Positions 7,646 through 15,678 of a stretch of 21,681 nt of DNA are shown in pieces. The translations under genes and the position numbers were made by a program. Each line of letters begins with the position of its first letter. The stretch's first letter is position 1. The notes below the pieces were generated by a model that searched no databases, was not told the DNA's origin, and worked only from the letters and a program-made list of their open reading frames with translations. Source of the stretch: CAYSIX01 sp964431205 (GTDB lineage Bacteria > Planctomycetota > Phycisphaerae > Phycisphaerales > Phycisphaeraceae); contig CAYSIX010000046.1 in assembly GCA_964431205.1 (NCBI GenBank), forward strand, positions 1-21,681. Reading direction: 5' to 3'.

Positions 7646-7655
7646 AAACCGTTTC
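7646..7655. promoter_or_regulatory. Operator-like AAAC-C-GTTT element
   Basis: AAACCGTTTC sits in the 75-nt gap between the oxidoreductase and isomerase genes. It has 4-bp arms around a central base and resembles LacI/GalR-family half-sites. It stands out as an A/T-rich patch (7643-7654) within high-GC DNA. It may be only a spacer; there is no direct support for binding. Confidence 0.2.
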
Positions 7656-7681
7656 TGTGACGGGGCTGAGCCGGACGCCGA

Positions 7682-8656
7682 TCAGGTGACGGCGACCTCG
7701 GCGACGGGGACGACGCGGCCGGTCGCGGCGGACTCGAAGATGGCCTCGGCGACGGTCATGACCTTGAGGCCCCAGGCGGCGTCGGCGACGGGATCGGTGC
7801 CGTGCTCGATGGTGTCGAGGAAGTGAGCGCGCAGGTCGAATGGGGGTGCGAGTTCAACGGGGTTGAACGATCCGCCGAGCTCGCTGAACTGGACCTCGGT
7901 GCGCCAGGGGTCGGTCTGGGCGCCGCCGTTGCGGCCGTGCAGGCCGATGAACATGTTGGGGGTGGCGGCGAGCCAACTGCCCTCGTGCTGGGCGACGGCG
8001 CCGCAGGCGAGGTTGAGGGTGAACCAGACGTGGTCGTTGGCGCGTGGGTGGGAGGCGTCGTGGGCGGCGGTGCGTGCGAAGACGGAATCGACGTCGCCGC
8101 CGAGGGCCATCAACCAGTCGAGCTCGTGCACGTTGATCTCCAGCAGCAGGCCGCCGGACCTGGCCGGGTCCATACGCCAGCCGGCATGGGCAGCGGGGTC
8201 GAGATAGTGCAGGCGGCGGGACCAGAGGCTGACGGGCTGGCCGATGGCGTCTTCGCGGAGCAGCCGCTGGAAGGTCTGGACGGGTGGCCCGAAGCGGACG
8301 GAGAAGCCGACGGTGCAGTGAACGCCGGCGGCGTCAACGGCGTCGGCGATCTGCCGGGCCTCGGCGGCGTCCAGGCCCATCGGCTTCTCGCAGAAGACGT
8401 GTCGGCCGGCCTGGGCGCAGCCGACGGCGTGGTCGCGGTGCAGGAAGTTGGGCGAGGAGATGACAACGGCGTCCACGTCGTCGACGAAGTCGCGGAAATC
8501 GTCGAGCGGCCGGGCGTCGACCTCCTCGGCGAGCTTCGCGGCGCGGTCGCGGTCGGGATCGGCGATGGCGACGACCTCGGTGCGCGGCGACTGGTGGTAG
8601 TAGCGGGCGTGGCCGGCGGCGTTGTTGCCGGCGCCGATGATGCCGATGCGGATCAT
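7682..8656 (-). CDS. Gfo/Idh/MocA-family NAD(P)-dependent oxidoreductase
   Basis: The protein has 324 residues. The Rossmann motif GIIGAGNNAAGH is at 5-16, the acidic ribose-binding stretch AIADPD at 30-35, and the conserved CEKPMG at 89-94 includes the catalytic-site Lys-91. GGLLLEINVHELDW (168-181) matches the second family motif, where His-177 and Asp-180 lie at the substrate site. Family members oxidise or reduce sugars, inositols or glycosides, and some hydrolyse glycosidic bonds through a keto intermediate. I place the start at 8656: this ATG overlaps the rhamnosidase stop as ATGA, has GGAG 9 nt upstream, and gives the proper N-terminus MIRIGIIGAG. An upstream extension to 8719 would add 21 residues unlike the family. 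The position after a rhamnosidase and before an IolE-like isomerase suggests a role in processing a released sugar. Confidence 0.88.
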   Translation of the reverse strand: MIRIGIIGAGNNAAGHARYYHQSPRTEVVAIADPDRDRAAKLAEEVDARPLDDFRDFVDDVDAVVISSPNFLHRDHAVGCAQAGRHVFCEKPMGLDAAEARQIADAVDAAGVHCTVGFSVRFGPPVQTFQRLLREDAIGQPVSLWSRRLHYLDPAAHAGWRMDPARSGGLLLEINVHELDWLMALGGDVDSVFARTAAHDASHPRANDHVWFTLNLACGAVAQHEGSWLAATPNMFIGLHGRNGGAQTDPWRTEVQFSELGGSFNPVELAPPFDLRAHFLDTIEHGTDPVADAAWGLKVMTVAEAIFESAATGRVVPVAEVAVT

Positions 8657-11424
8657 GGGAAATTGCTCCGGGTTGGACGCGGCGGTGCGTGGTGGTGACG
8701 TTCGACATTCAGGTGACAAGCCAGGCGGTATCGACCGGCGGGCAGGTCGAAGGCGACGGCGTCATGTTCGACGGCGATCTCGCGGGCGTCGGGCGAGTCG
8801 GCCAGGGGGGCGTCGCCCTCGGTGACGGAGTCAGGATCGTCGGTCGGGACCGAGACCCGGGCGGTGGTGTTGGGCGGGAGGTTGAGGTCGAGGGTGAAAC
8901 GGTCGGCGTCGCGTCGCCAGTGCGAGCGGATTTGGCCGTACACACAGCGGAGCTCGGCGCGGGCCCAGTTCAGCCCGCCGCCGGGCCGTGGTCGGATGAT
9001 CAGGCGGCGGTAGCCGGGGTGGTCGGGGTCGGCGTCGATGCCGGCGACGTGCTGGTAGAGCCAGGAGCCGATGGAGCCGTAGGCGTAGTGGTTGAAGGAG
9101 TTCATGCCGGGGTCGGCGAAGCCGCGGTCGTGGGTCCAGCCGTTCCAGCGTTCCCAGACGGTGGTGGCGCCGCGGGTGACCGGGTAGAGCCAGGAGGGCC
9201 AGGAGGTCTGCAGGAGCAGTTGGAAGGCCAGGTCGTCGCGGCCGACGGTGGACAGGACGTGGTTGATGTAGGGCGCGCCGAGGAAACCGGTAGAGAGGTG
9301 GCCGCCGCGCCGACGGATGTCGGCGGCGAGGAAGTCGGCGGCGGCGGCGCGGTGCTCGGGGCGGAGCAGGTCGAAGTGCAGGGCGAGGACGGCGGCGGTC
9401 TGGGTCATGCCGGCGATCAGGCCGTCGGCGGTGACGAATCGGCGCTGGAAGGCGTCGCGGGCGCGGTCGGCGCGGCGGGCGTAGGCGTCGGCGTCGTCGG
9501 GGCGATCGAGGGCGTGGGCGATGCGGGCCATGAGCCGCAGGACGTGGGCGTGAAAGGCGGTGCCGATCAGGTCCTTGGGGGTCGCGCCGTCGCGGCTGTC
9601 GAAGCCGTGGTCCATGGCGAGCCAGTCGCCGAAGCCGCCCCACGGGTCGACGTCGGGATGAGAGCGGACGTCGTCCTTGCATCGGTGACGGTCGAGGAAG
9701 TCGAGGTAGCGCTGCATGGACGCGTAGTGGCGTTCGAGCAGGCCGCGGTCGGCGTAGCAGTGCAGGACGGTCCAGGGGCAGATGACGGCGGCGTCGGCCC
9801 AGCCGGGCCCGCCGTCGGCCAGGGCGTTGCCGCCCGGGGAGGTGTTGGGGCAGACGGGTGGGATCCCCCCGGCCTCGGTCTGGGCGTCGGCGATGTCCCG
9901 CTGCCACTTGGCGAAGAACGACGCCACGTCGTAGTTGAACGCCGCGGTCCGGATGAAGACCTGGGCGTCGCCGGTCCAGCCCAGCCGCTCGTCACGCTGC
10001 GGGCAGTCGGTGGGCACGTCGAGGAAGTTGCCGCGCTGGCCCCAGACGATGTTGTGCTGCAACTGGTTGACCAGGTCGTTCGAGCAGGCGAACGTGCCGG
10101 TACGGGTCATGTCGCAGTGGAGGACGACGCCGGTGACCGCGTCGCGCCCGGGCGGGTCGATGTCGCCGGCCAGCTCGACGTAGCGGAACCCGTGGAAGGT
10201 GAAGCGGGGCTCAAAGGTCTCGACCCCGTCGCCGGCGAGAGTGAAGTGGTCGGTGGCGCGGGCGGTGCGGAGGTTGTCGGTGTAAAGCTCGCCGCGGTCG
10301 TCGAGCATCTCGGCGTGGCGGAGGCGGACGGTCACGCCGCGCCGGCCGCGCACGCGGAGGCGCACGCGGCCGACCATGTTCTGGCCCATGTCGAAGACCC
10401 ATCGCGGGCGTTGCCAGCCCGAGCCGAGTCGGCGGGGATCGGCGACTGGGGTGAGCCGCTCGGTGGCGCGGACAGGCGGGCCGAGCATCGCCGAGAGGGT
10501 GGGGGTGGGGCCGTCGAAGGCACTGGCGGGACGCCAGGCCGTGTCGTCGTAGTCGGGGCCGGTCCACGGGCCGAGGTCCAGCCGCGCGTCGTGGCACTCG
10601 CCCATGATCAGGTCGGCTTCGAGGATGGGCGAGGGGGCCCAGCGCCACGCCGCGTCGGTGACGACGGTCGTCGTCTGGCCGTCCTCGCCGGTGACTTCGA
10701 GCTGGGCGAGCAGCCGTGGCCGGTCGCCGTAGAACTGCCGGTCCCGCCACTCGACGTGGCCGCAGTACCAGCCGTCGCCGAGCAGGACGCCGATCGCGTT
10801 CTCGCCCCAGCGGAGCAGGTCGGCCACGTCGTACACCTGGTACTGCACGCGCTTGCGGTAGTCGGTCCAGCCCGGGGTCAGCTCATCGCGGCCGACGCGC
10901 TGACCGTTGAGCCACGCCTCGTACAGGCCCAGCGCGGCGATGTAGAGTCGCGCCGATCGCGCGGGCCCGTCGAGCGAGAACGCCCGACGCATCGCCGGCA
11001 CGGGCGGGATCGATCGCGGCCCGCCGATCAGCTCGCTCTCGATCCATCGCGCCCGCCAGTCGCCGGGCTCGAGCAGGCCCATCTCCCACCACGCCGGGGC
11101 GCCCCACGGCGTCGGCTCGCTCGACGCGTCCCAGACGCGCACCCGCCACCAGCACCGCTGACGCGAACCCAACGCCGCCCCGCCGTACGCCACCTGCACC
11201 GACTCGCCCGAATCGACCCGGCCGCTGTCCCACAGGTCGGCCGAGCCGTCCTCGCTCAGCCGCTCGGGCGAGCTCGCCACCTGCACGTGATAACCCGTCT
11301 GCCGGGCGCCGCGACGGTCGTCGCTCAGCTCCCAGGACAGCCGCGGACGCGGCGACTCGATGCCCAACGGGTTCACCCGATAGTCGCATCGCAGGCAGAC
11401 GGGCGCGGCGACCGAGTCAGGCAC
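8653..11424 (-). CDS. Alpha-L-rhamnosidase, glycoside hydrolase family 78
   Basis: The protein has 923 residues with full-length GH78 architecture. The N-terminal beta-sandwich starts CLRCDYRVNPLGIESPRPRL, typical of bacterial rhamnosidases. Beta-sandwich regions follow (FDMGQNMVGRVRL; FHGFRYVEL). The alpha/alpha-six-barrel carries DCPQRDERLGWTGD from Asp-473 to Asp-486, with Glu-479 as a likely general acid, and TTVWERWNG with Glu-758 as the likely general base. A C-terminal beta domain completes it. The reaction is inverting release of terminal alpha-L-rhamnose. The start is GTG at 11424: AGGAGG lies 6 nt upstream, inside the end of the sulfatase gene, giving an 8-nt overlap. The stop overlaps the next gene as ATGA. 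No signal peptide is visible, so the enzyme probably acts in the cytoplasm on imported oligosaccharides. Confidence 0.93.
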   Translation of the reverse strand: MPDSVAAPVCLRCDYRVNPLGIESPRPRLSWELSDDRRGARQTGYHVQVASSPERLSEDGSADLWDSGRVDSGESVQVAYGGAALGSRQRCWWRVRVWDASSEPTPWGAPAWWEMGLLEPGDWRARWIESELIGGPRSIPPVPAMRRAFSLDGPARSARLYIAALGLYEAWLNGQRVGRDELTPGWTDYRKRVQYQVYDVADLLRWGENAIGVLLGDGWYCGHVEWRDRQFYGDRPRLLAQLEVTGEDGQTTTVVTDAAWRWAPSPILEADLIMGECHDARLDLGPWTGPDYDDTAWRPASAFDGPTPTLSAMLGPPVRATERLTPVADPRRLGSGWQRPRWVFDMGQNMVGRVRLRVRGRRGVTVRLRHAEMLDDRGELYTDNLRTARATDHFTLAGDGVETFEPRFTFHGFRYVELAGDIDPPGRDAVTGVVLHCDMTRTGTFACSNDLVNQLQHNIVWGQRGNFLDVPTDCPQRDERLGWTGDAQVFIRTAAFNYDVASFFAKWQRDIADAQTEAGGIPPVCPNTSPGGNALADGGPGWADAAVICPWTVLHCYADRGLLERHYASMQRYLDFLDRHRCKDDVRSHPDVDPWGGFGDWLAMDHGFDSRDGATPKDLIGTAFHAHVLRLMARIAHALDRPDDADAYARRADRARDAFQRRFVTADGLIAGMTQTAAVLALHFDLLRPEHRAAAADFLAADIRRRGGHLSTGFLGAPYINHVLSTVGRDDLAFQLLLQTSWPSWLYPVTRGATTVWERWNGWTHDRGFADPGMNSFNHYAYGSIGSWLYQHVAGIDADPDHPGYRRLIIRPRPGGGLNWARAELRCVYGQIRSHWRRDADRFTLDLNLPPNTTARVSVPTDDPDSVTEGDAPLADSPDAREIAVEHDAVAFDLPAGRYRLACHLNVERHHHAPPRPTRSNFP

Positions 11425-12910
11425 CGACCACCTCCTGTCGCGGCCGATCCGGATCGGTCTCCAGGCACCACTCGATCAGGCGCGTCTGCAGCCGGTGCAC
11501 GACGGGCAGCAGCGACGCCGGCGGGCCGTCCGGCCCCCAGAGGTTGTTCATCTCCCAGCGGTCCTCGGTCAGGTCGTACAGCTCGTTCCCGCCGCGCAGC
11601 CGCACCACCAGCTTGTATCGATCGGTGCGGATCATCTTCGCCCGCGCCATCGTGTCCGGGTCAAGCCGATATACGTCCTGCTTGCCGTCGCGGCGGTTCG
11701 GGTCGCGCTGCGGCTTATTGAACCGCCGGAGCATCTCGTCCTCGTGGCCACCCTCGCTGAACACCGCGTCCCGCCCGGGCTCGCCCGCGATCACCGGGAG
11801 CAGGCTGCGCCCGTGCGTGCCCGGCAGCGGCGACATCCCCAGCAGCTCCAGCACCGTCGGGGCGACGTCCGTGTGGTCCGTCAACGACTCCACGCGCCGG
11901 CCCCGCGGCAGGCCCGGCGCGTGCAGCACGAACGGCACGTGCGTCAGGCAGTCGGCGAACGTCGTGTCCCACTTCTCCGGCAACCCGTACTGGCCCGCGA
12001 AGTCCCCGTGGTCCGACCAGACCATCACGATCGAGTCCTCCAGCAAACCCTGCGACTCGATGCAGCTCAGCAGCCGGCCCATCAGGTGATCGACCTTGCT
12101 GACCATCCCGTAGTAGACGGCCTGGAGCTCGCGGAAGGCGGCCTCGGGCGCGTCGACGCCCGTGCGGACCTCGCGCTGCCTGACCAGCGGCAGCGGCGCG
12201 TTCCGCGGCAGGCCGTACGGGAACGGCGCGATCGCGTCGCGGCGGTACATCGAGAAGTACGGCTCCTCGACCTCGTAGGGCGGGTGCGGTTTCTCGAGGT
12301 TCACCTGGAGGAAAAAGGGGCGGTCCTTGTTGCGGACACGGGTGAGGTACTCGATCGCCTGCTCGGTGTAGGCCTCGTCGGAGGCCTCGCGCCGGCAGCC
12401 GCGGTAGGTAAAGCCGGCCTCGAGCTCGAGCGGGGTGGCGCCGTTCGGGTCGGGCCGGTCTTCTCGCGGCTGATCGCGGAAGCGGTGGTAGATCTCAGCG
12501 AAGCGGGGCGTCCAGGAGTGGTGATCGACGGCGAGGCCGCGCTGCCCCGGCTTGAGCCGCGGCGGCTCGTGCGAGGCCTCGAGCAGGTTCTCCCAGCAGT
12601 GGTTTTTACCGAACAGAGCGGCCTGATGGCCCTGGGCGCGGAGGGTCGCGAGCACGTCCGGCGTGCCGAAGGGCATGTGCTGGGTGATCGTGCGATACCC
12701 GTCGGTGTGGCAGTATCGCCCGGTCATGAGGCTGACGCGCGCCGGCACGCACTTGGGGAAGCTGGTGAAGTGTCGGGTGAAGTTGACGGCGCGGTCGGCG
12801 AAGCGATCCATCTCGGGCGTGCGGACGTCGGCGTTGAGGCCGTTGGCGCCCAGGCAGTCGCCGCGCATCTCGTCGGTGCAGAGGATGATGAGGTTGCGGG
12901 CGTCGGGCAT
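11417..12910 (-). CDS. Formylglycine-dependent sulfatase (type I arylsulfatase superfamily)
   Basis: The protein has 497 residues. CVPAR at 54-58, followed by VSLMTGR, is the C-x-P-x-R sulfatase signature; Cys-54 would be oxidised to formylglycine. Metal and active-site positions are visible: Asp-13 in CTDEMRGD, His-104 in GKNH, His-209 in EKPHPPY, Asp-300/His-301 in WSDHGD, and Lys-313. DHTDVAPTVLELLG (345-358) is also typical. The enzyme hydrolyses a sulfate ester; with rhamnosidases next door, a sulfated glycan is the likely substrate. Many bacterial glycan sulfatases are secreted, but this one starts MPDARNLIIL with no signal peptide, implying a cytoplasmic site. No formylglycine-generating enzyme is encoded in the window. 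The ATG at 12910 follows GGAAG by 6 nt and comes 3 nt after the preceding stop; the 3' end overlaps the rhamnosidase start by 8 nt. Confidence 0.93.
   Translation of the reverse strand: MPDARNLIILCTDEMRGDCLGANGLNADVRTPEMDRFADRAVNFTRHFTSFPKCVPARVSLMTGRYCHTDGYRTITQHMPFGTPDVLATLRAQGHQAALFGKNHCWENLLEASHEPPRLKPGQRGLAVDHHSWTPRFAEIYHRFRDQPREDRPDPNGATPLELEAGFTYRGCRREASDEAYTEQAIEYLTRVRNKDRPFFLQVNLEKPHPPYEVEEPYFSMYRRDAIAPFPYGLPRNAPLPLVRQREVRTGVDAPEAAFRELQAVYYGMVSKVDHLMGRLLSCIESQGLLEDSIVMVWSDHGDFAGQYGLPEKWDTTFADCLTHVPFVLHAPGLPRGRRVESLTDHTDVAPTVLELLGMSPLPGTHGRSLLPVIAGEPGRDAVFSEGGHEDEMLRRFNKPQRDPNRRDGKQDVYRLDPDTMARAKMIRTDRYKLVVRLRGGNELYDLTEDRWEMNNLWGPDGPPASLLPVVHRLQTRLIEWCLETDPDRPRQEVVGA
11431..11436 (-). 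promoter_or_regulatory. Shine-Dalgarno AGGAGG for the GTG-started rhamnosidase gene
   Basis: On the minus strand AGGAGG ends 6 nt before the GTG at 11424 and lies within the last codons of the sulfatase gene. It decides the non-ATG start and the 8-nt overlap. Confidence 0.75.
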
Positions 12911-12913
12911 GGG

Positions 12914-15565
12914 TCACTTCCGACGGGAGACGGGCGTCGCGGTGGCGGGCTCGTATTCGATCACGATGGGACCGTTCGACAATCGGTCGAGCGTGAAGTC
13001 TACGTAGCGCGATCGCTGGACCTTCGCATTGTCGAACGGGATCGCCTCGCCGTCGAGTCGAACCGACCGGGCCCGGGCGTCACCGGGCAGCAGGCAGTGG
13101 GCGTCGAGGCGATGGAAGCTGCCGGTCACGTCGAGCGTGAGGCGGCGGCGGCGGCGATCGAGGCGGTAGTCGTAGCTGACGTACCCACCGGACGCGGGGT
13201 AGTGCAGGCACACGCGGTTTCGGTCGGACTCCGTGGCGGCCCAGCGGGGGCAGAGGCGCACGCTCGAGAACGCCCGGCCGGTGTCCTCGACACCCGCCAG
13301 CCCCTCGGCGATCGCGTAATACACGGCCGCCTGCGCCCAGTTGTCGGGCAGGCCGTACGAGCGGATCGGGACCTCGTACGCCACGGGCCGATCGCTGGCC
13401 GAGATCGCCGCGAGCATCACCCCGCCTCGCGCCTTCGTCGGGTTGCGACGCGTCCCGACCAGCCCGGCCGCCGGCACCGCCTCGACGCGGATCCCCGTGA
13501 TCGGCTCGTCCGGCCGCGGATTGTCCCAGCCGGTCATAAACAGCCCGACGTTCTTCCACGTGGGATTCGGCCCCCGCCACGCGACCCGCGCGATCGAGCG
13601 ATCGACCGGGTCCTGACCCCGGCGCGTGTCCGCCCCGTCGTGCACGCCCCACCACAGCCCGATCTCGTGGCCGTTACGCACGCACCAGCGGTGCTCGACG
13701 CCGTCGCCGTAGCAGATCGTGTAGATGGCGACCGGCGCGTGCCGCGGCGCCGAGTGCGCCATCGCGTGCAGGAAGTAGAGGCTGCGGGCGATCACGTTGG
13801 GCACGGCGACGGTGACTCGGTCGGGCGCGTCGGTGGCCGTGTCACAGCGGAGCACGGCGCGGCCGGCGTTGCGTGCCGGGTCGATCACCTCGAAGCGGAT
13901 CGGCCCGAAGCGCTGCCGGCCGACCGGCAGGTTCCGCATGTCGTTGTCGCCCTCGCCCGTCCAGGCCGCCACGTGCGGGTGGGCGCCGTGCCGCAGACCG
14001 CGGTTGACCACCGCGCTCAGGTCGATCGGCGTAAAGCGTGTCCGCGGCAGCCCGGGTTTGTCGGGCAGTCGACGATACGCCTGGTGCAGGTGCCCGCCGT
14101 CCCGCTCGCTCAGCGCCCAGACGCGGCGCAGGATGTCGACGCCGTACCCCTCCAGGCCGTGCTCGAACGCCGCCCGGGCGATCTCGCCCGCGACGATCGG
14201 ACAGATCGCCCCGTTCATGTACTCGCCACGGGGGAACCCGGCACCACCCCCGCTGGGCCACTGCGCCGGCTCGTACGGCGGGTCCATCGTCCACCACTCC
14301 GCGAAGCTCTCGCCCCGCTTGGCCCGACCACGACGGCGGTACTCGTTCAGGATCTTCACCGCCATCTCGTGCGTCGGCAGCCCGCGGTTCAGCGTGTATC
14401 CGGTCGACAGCGACATCCGCTTGCGCTCGTCGCCCACCTTCGCGTAGACCTCCGCCGGGCCCAGCGTCTCGGGGATCATGTGCCCGTAGATCCGGTCAAA
14501 GAACAGCCTGGCGTTGGCGCGGCGGCGGAACCGCTCAGCCCGCTCGCGCAGCTCGGCGCCGCGACGCCGATACGCCCGCCGCCCCGTCGTCGCCGCCAGG
14601 TGCTCGTACATCTCGGCCATCCGCCAGTGCGAGGCGTACACGCCGCTGTTGTCGCCGTGAAACAGAAACTGCGGGTCGCCCGGGTTGATGCGACGGTGAT
14701 CCCCGTGGCAGTAGATCGGGTTGACGAAGTCCCACGAGTCCATGCACATGGACCGGCGGACGAGCCGGTGCCTGCGGCTCCATCGATCCGGGTGCGACGT
14801 GTTGTACCGCAGCGCCTTCTCGAGCCGGGGCAGTTGGCGCGCCATCCACGCGTCGTCGCCGCTGGCCTTCCAGGCGGTCCAGACGCCCTCGGTGTAGAGA
14901 AACTCGCAGTCGGCCTCAACGGGGATGCGACGCACGATCCAGCGCCCGCCGTCCTCGTAACGGAAGAACCCCTCGCCGAGCGCCTCGCCGAACCACGTCG
15001 GCGCCGGATAGTCCGGGTTCGGATGGATGCAGTCCCAGAACATCCCGTTGGGTTCCTGGGTGTCCAGCCAGTAGTCGAGGCCCGACTTGACGTCGTCCAG
15101 GAAGAACTTCTGAGCCTTGAGCGTGTGGACGTGATCGCGACCCCAGGTGACGAGCATGCGGTGAAGGCGGCCGTTGATGACCAGGTTGCGCTGTTCGTGG
15201 TCGCGGAGCATGAGAAGCTGGATGCGACGGGCGAGGTCGCCGAAGGGCTTGCGGGCGGAGTGGATGCGGGTCTGGGGCAGAACCCGGAAGGTCAGGCGGT
15301 GCAGGGCCCGGTCGTCGCGGTCGCGGGCGACGGCGTGGTGGAGCCCGGCCGTGCCGCGAACGGTGAAGCGGAGGTTGGCGGCGGGGCGTGCCGTGCGGGC
15401 GTAAACGCGGCCGTCGGCGTCGGCGATCTCGAGGCGACAGGCGTCTCGGCGCAGCCGCAGGCGTCCGCGTTCCAGGGGCCGCCACCAGTCGGTGTCGGCA
15501 TCCCGCTTCTCCAGGATCAGCTCGGGGCACGCCGGGCCGGACCGGGAGAGCGCGTTCGACGCCAT
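12914..15565 (-). CDS. Predicted alpha/alpha-toroid glycoside hydrolase-like protein, family unassigned
   Basis: The protein has 883 residues from the ATG at 15565, and I cannot assign it to a named family. The middle (about 110-560) is rich in aromatic and charged helical segments such as TWGRDHVHTLKAQKFF (Asp-144), EPNGMFWDCIHPNPDY and FLYTEGVWTAWKAS, resembling six-hairpin (alpha/alpha)6 glycosidases. The part after about 560 looks beta-rich. A segment near 660-705 (NPTWKNVGLFMTGWDNPRPD) resembles galactose-binding-like modules of planctomycete exported proteins. Catalytic residues cannot be named. No signal peptide is seen. The frame stays open to a TTG at 15619, but none of the upstream TTG or GTG codons has a clear ribosome binding site; the ATG site is also weak, so the start is uncertain. 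It is the first gene of the operon, 3 nt before the sulfatase, suggesting it acts on the same glycan, as hydrolase, lyase or phosphorylase (inference). Confidence 0.7.
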   Translation of the reverse strand: MASNALSRSGPACPELILEKRDADTDWWRPLERGRLRLRRDACRLEIADADGRVYARTARPAANLRFTVRGTAGLHHAVARDRDDRALHRLTFRVLPQTRIHSARKPFGDLARRIQLLMLRDHEQRNLVINGRLHRMLVTWGRDHVHTLKAQKFFLDDVKSGLDYWLDTQEPNGMFWDCIHPNPDYPAPTWFGEALGEGFFRYEDGGRWIVRRIPVEADCEFLYTEGVWTAWKASGDDAWMARQLPRLEKALRYNTSHPDRWSRRHRLVRRSMCMDSWDFVNPIYCHGDHRRINPGDPQFLFHGDNSGVYASHWRMAEMYEHLAATTGRRAYRRRGAELRERAERFRRRANARLFFDRIYGHMIPETLGPAEVYAKVGDERKRMSLSTGYTLNRGLPTHEMAVKILNEYRRRGRAKRGESFAEWWTMDPPYEPAQWPSGGGAGFPRGEYMNGAICPIVAGEIARAAFEHGLEGYGVDILRRVWALSERDGGHLHQAYRRLPDKPGLPRTRFTPIDLSAVVNRGLRHGAHPHVAAWTGEGDNDMRNLPVGRQRFGPIRFEVIDPARNAGRAVLRCDTATDAPDRVTVAVPNVIARSLYFLHAMAHSAPRHAPVAIYTICYGDGVEHRWCVRNGHEIGLWWGVHDGADTRRGQDPVDRSIARVAWRGPNPTWKNVGLFMTGWDNPRPDEPITGIRVEAVPAAGLVGTRRNPTKARGGVMLAAISASDRPVAYEVPIRSYGLPDNWAQAAVYYAIAEGLAGVEDTGRAFSSVRLCPRWAATESDRNRVCLHYPASGGYVSYDYRLDRRRRRLTLDVTGSFHRLDAHCLLPGDARARSVRLDGEAIPFDNAKVQRSRYVDFTLDRLSNGPIVIEYEPATATPVSRRK

Positions 15566-15578
15566 AGAACGTTTCAAC
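15563..15578. promoter_or_regulatory. Possible LacI-type operator half-site at the operon start
   Basis: Read on the minus strand this is GTTGAAACGTTCTATG, overlapping the ATG at 15565. The centre AACGTT is a perfect 6-bp palindrome and the left half, GTTGAAAC, resembles LacI/GalR operators; the right half is poor. The 7-mer GTTGAAA recurs in the divergent promoter region at 16824-16830. The site is weak and its function is inferred. Confidence 0.22.
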
Positions 15579-15591
15579 GGCACGGGCGAGG

Positions 15592-15620
15592 ATACTAGCG
15601 AATGGGACGATGGCCGCAAA
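15592..15620 (-). promoter_or_regulatory. Possible promoter of the minus-strand glycan operon
   Basis: On the minus strand TTTGCG (15620-15615) and TAGTAT (15597-15592) are 17 nt apart. The -10 matches at four of six positions and the -35 at three. Transcription would start about 20 nt before the ATG at 15565, next to the operator-like site. The nearby assembly gap means further upstream elements may be missing. Confidence 0.3.
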
Positions 15621-15663
15621 TCGACGGGTCGGACGGGCGCTCAGACACGGCGCTAGTCCCTCG

Positions 15664-15673
15664 NNNNNNNNNN
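15664..15673. other. Assembly gap (run of ten N)
   Basis: Ten undetermined bases sit between the lacI stop and the first gene of the operon. A round number of Ns usually marks a scaffold join, so the true length and content are unknown. The link between the regulator side and the operon side rests on scaffolding here. Confidence 0.97.
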
Positions 15674-15678
15674 ACCGA

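Noticed and set aside
8657..8719. Upstream start for the Gfo/Idh/MocA protein
   Set aside because: The extra 21 residues precede a perfect family N-terminus, and the ATGA overlap at 8653-8656 explains the start better.
8689..15598. Very long plus-strand frames (8689-11721 and 11495-15598) opposite the rhamnosidase, sulfatase and toroid genes
   Set aside because: They have no family motifs and cross the boundaries of well-supported genes; they are composition artefacts.
15566..15619. Extension of the toroid protein to a TTG at 15619
   Set aside because: It would add 18 residues without a ribosome binding site and would overlap the candidate promoter; the ATG at 15565 is more conservative.
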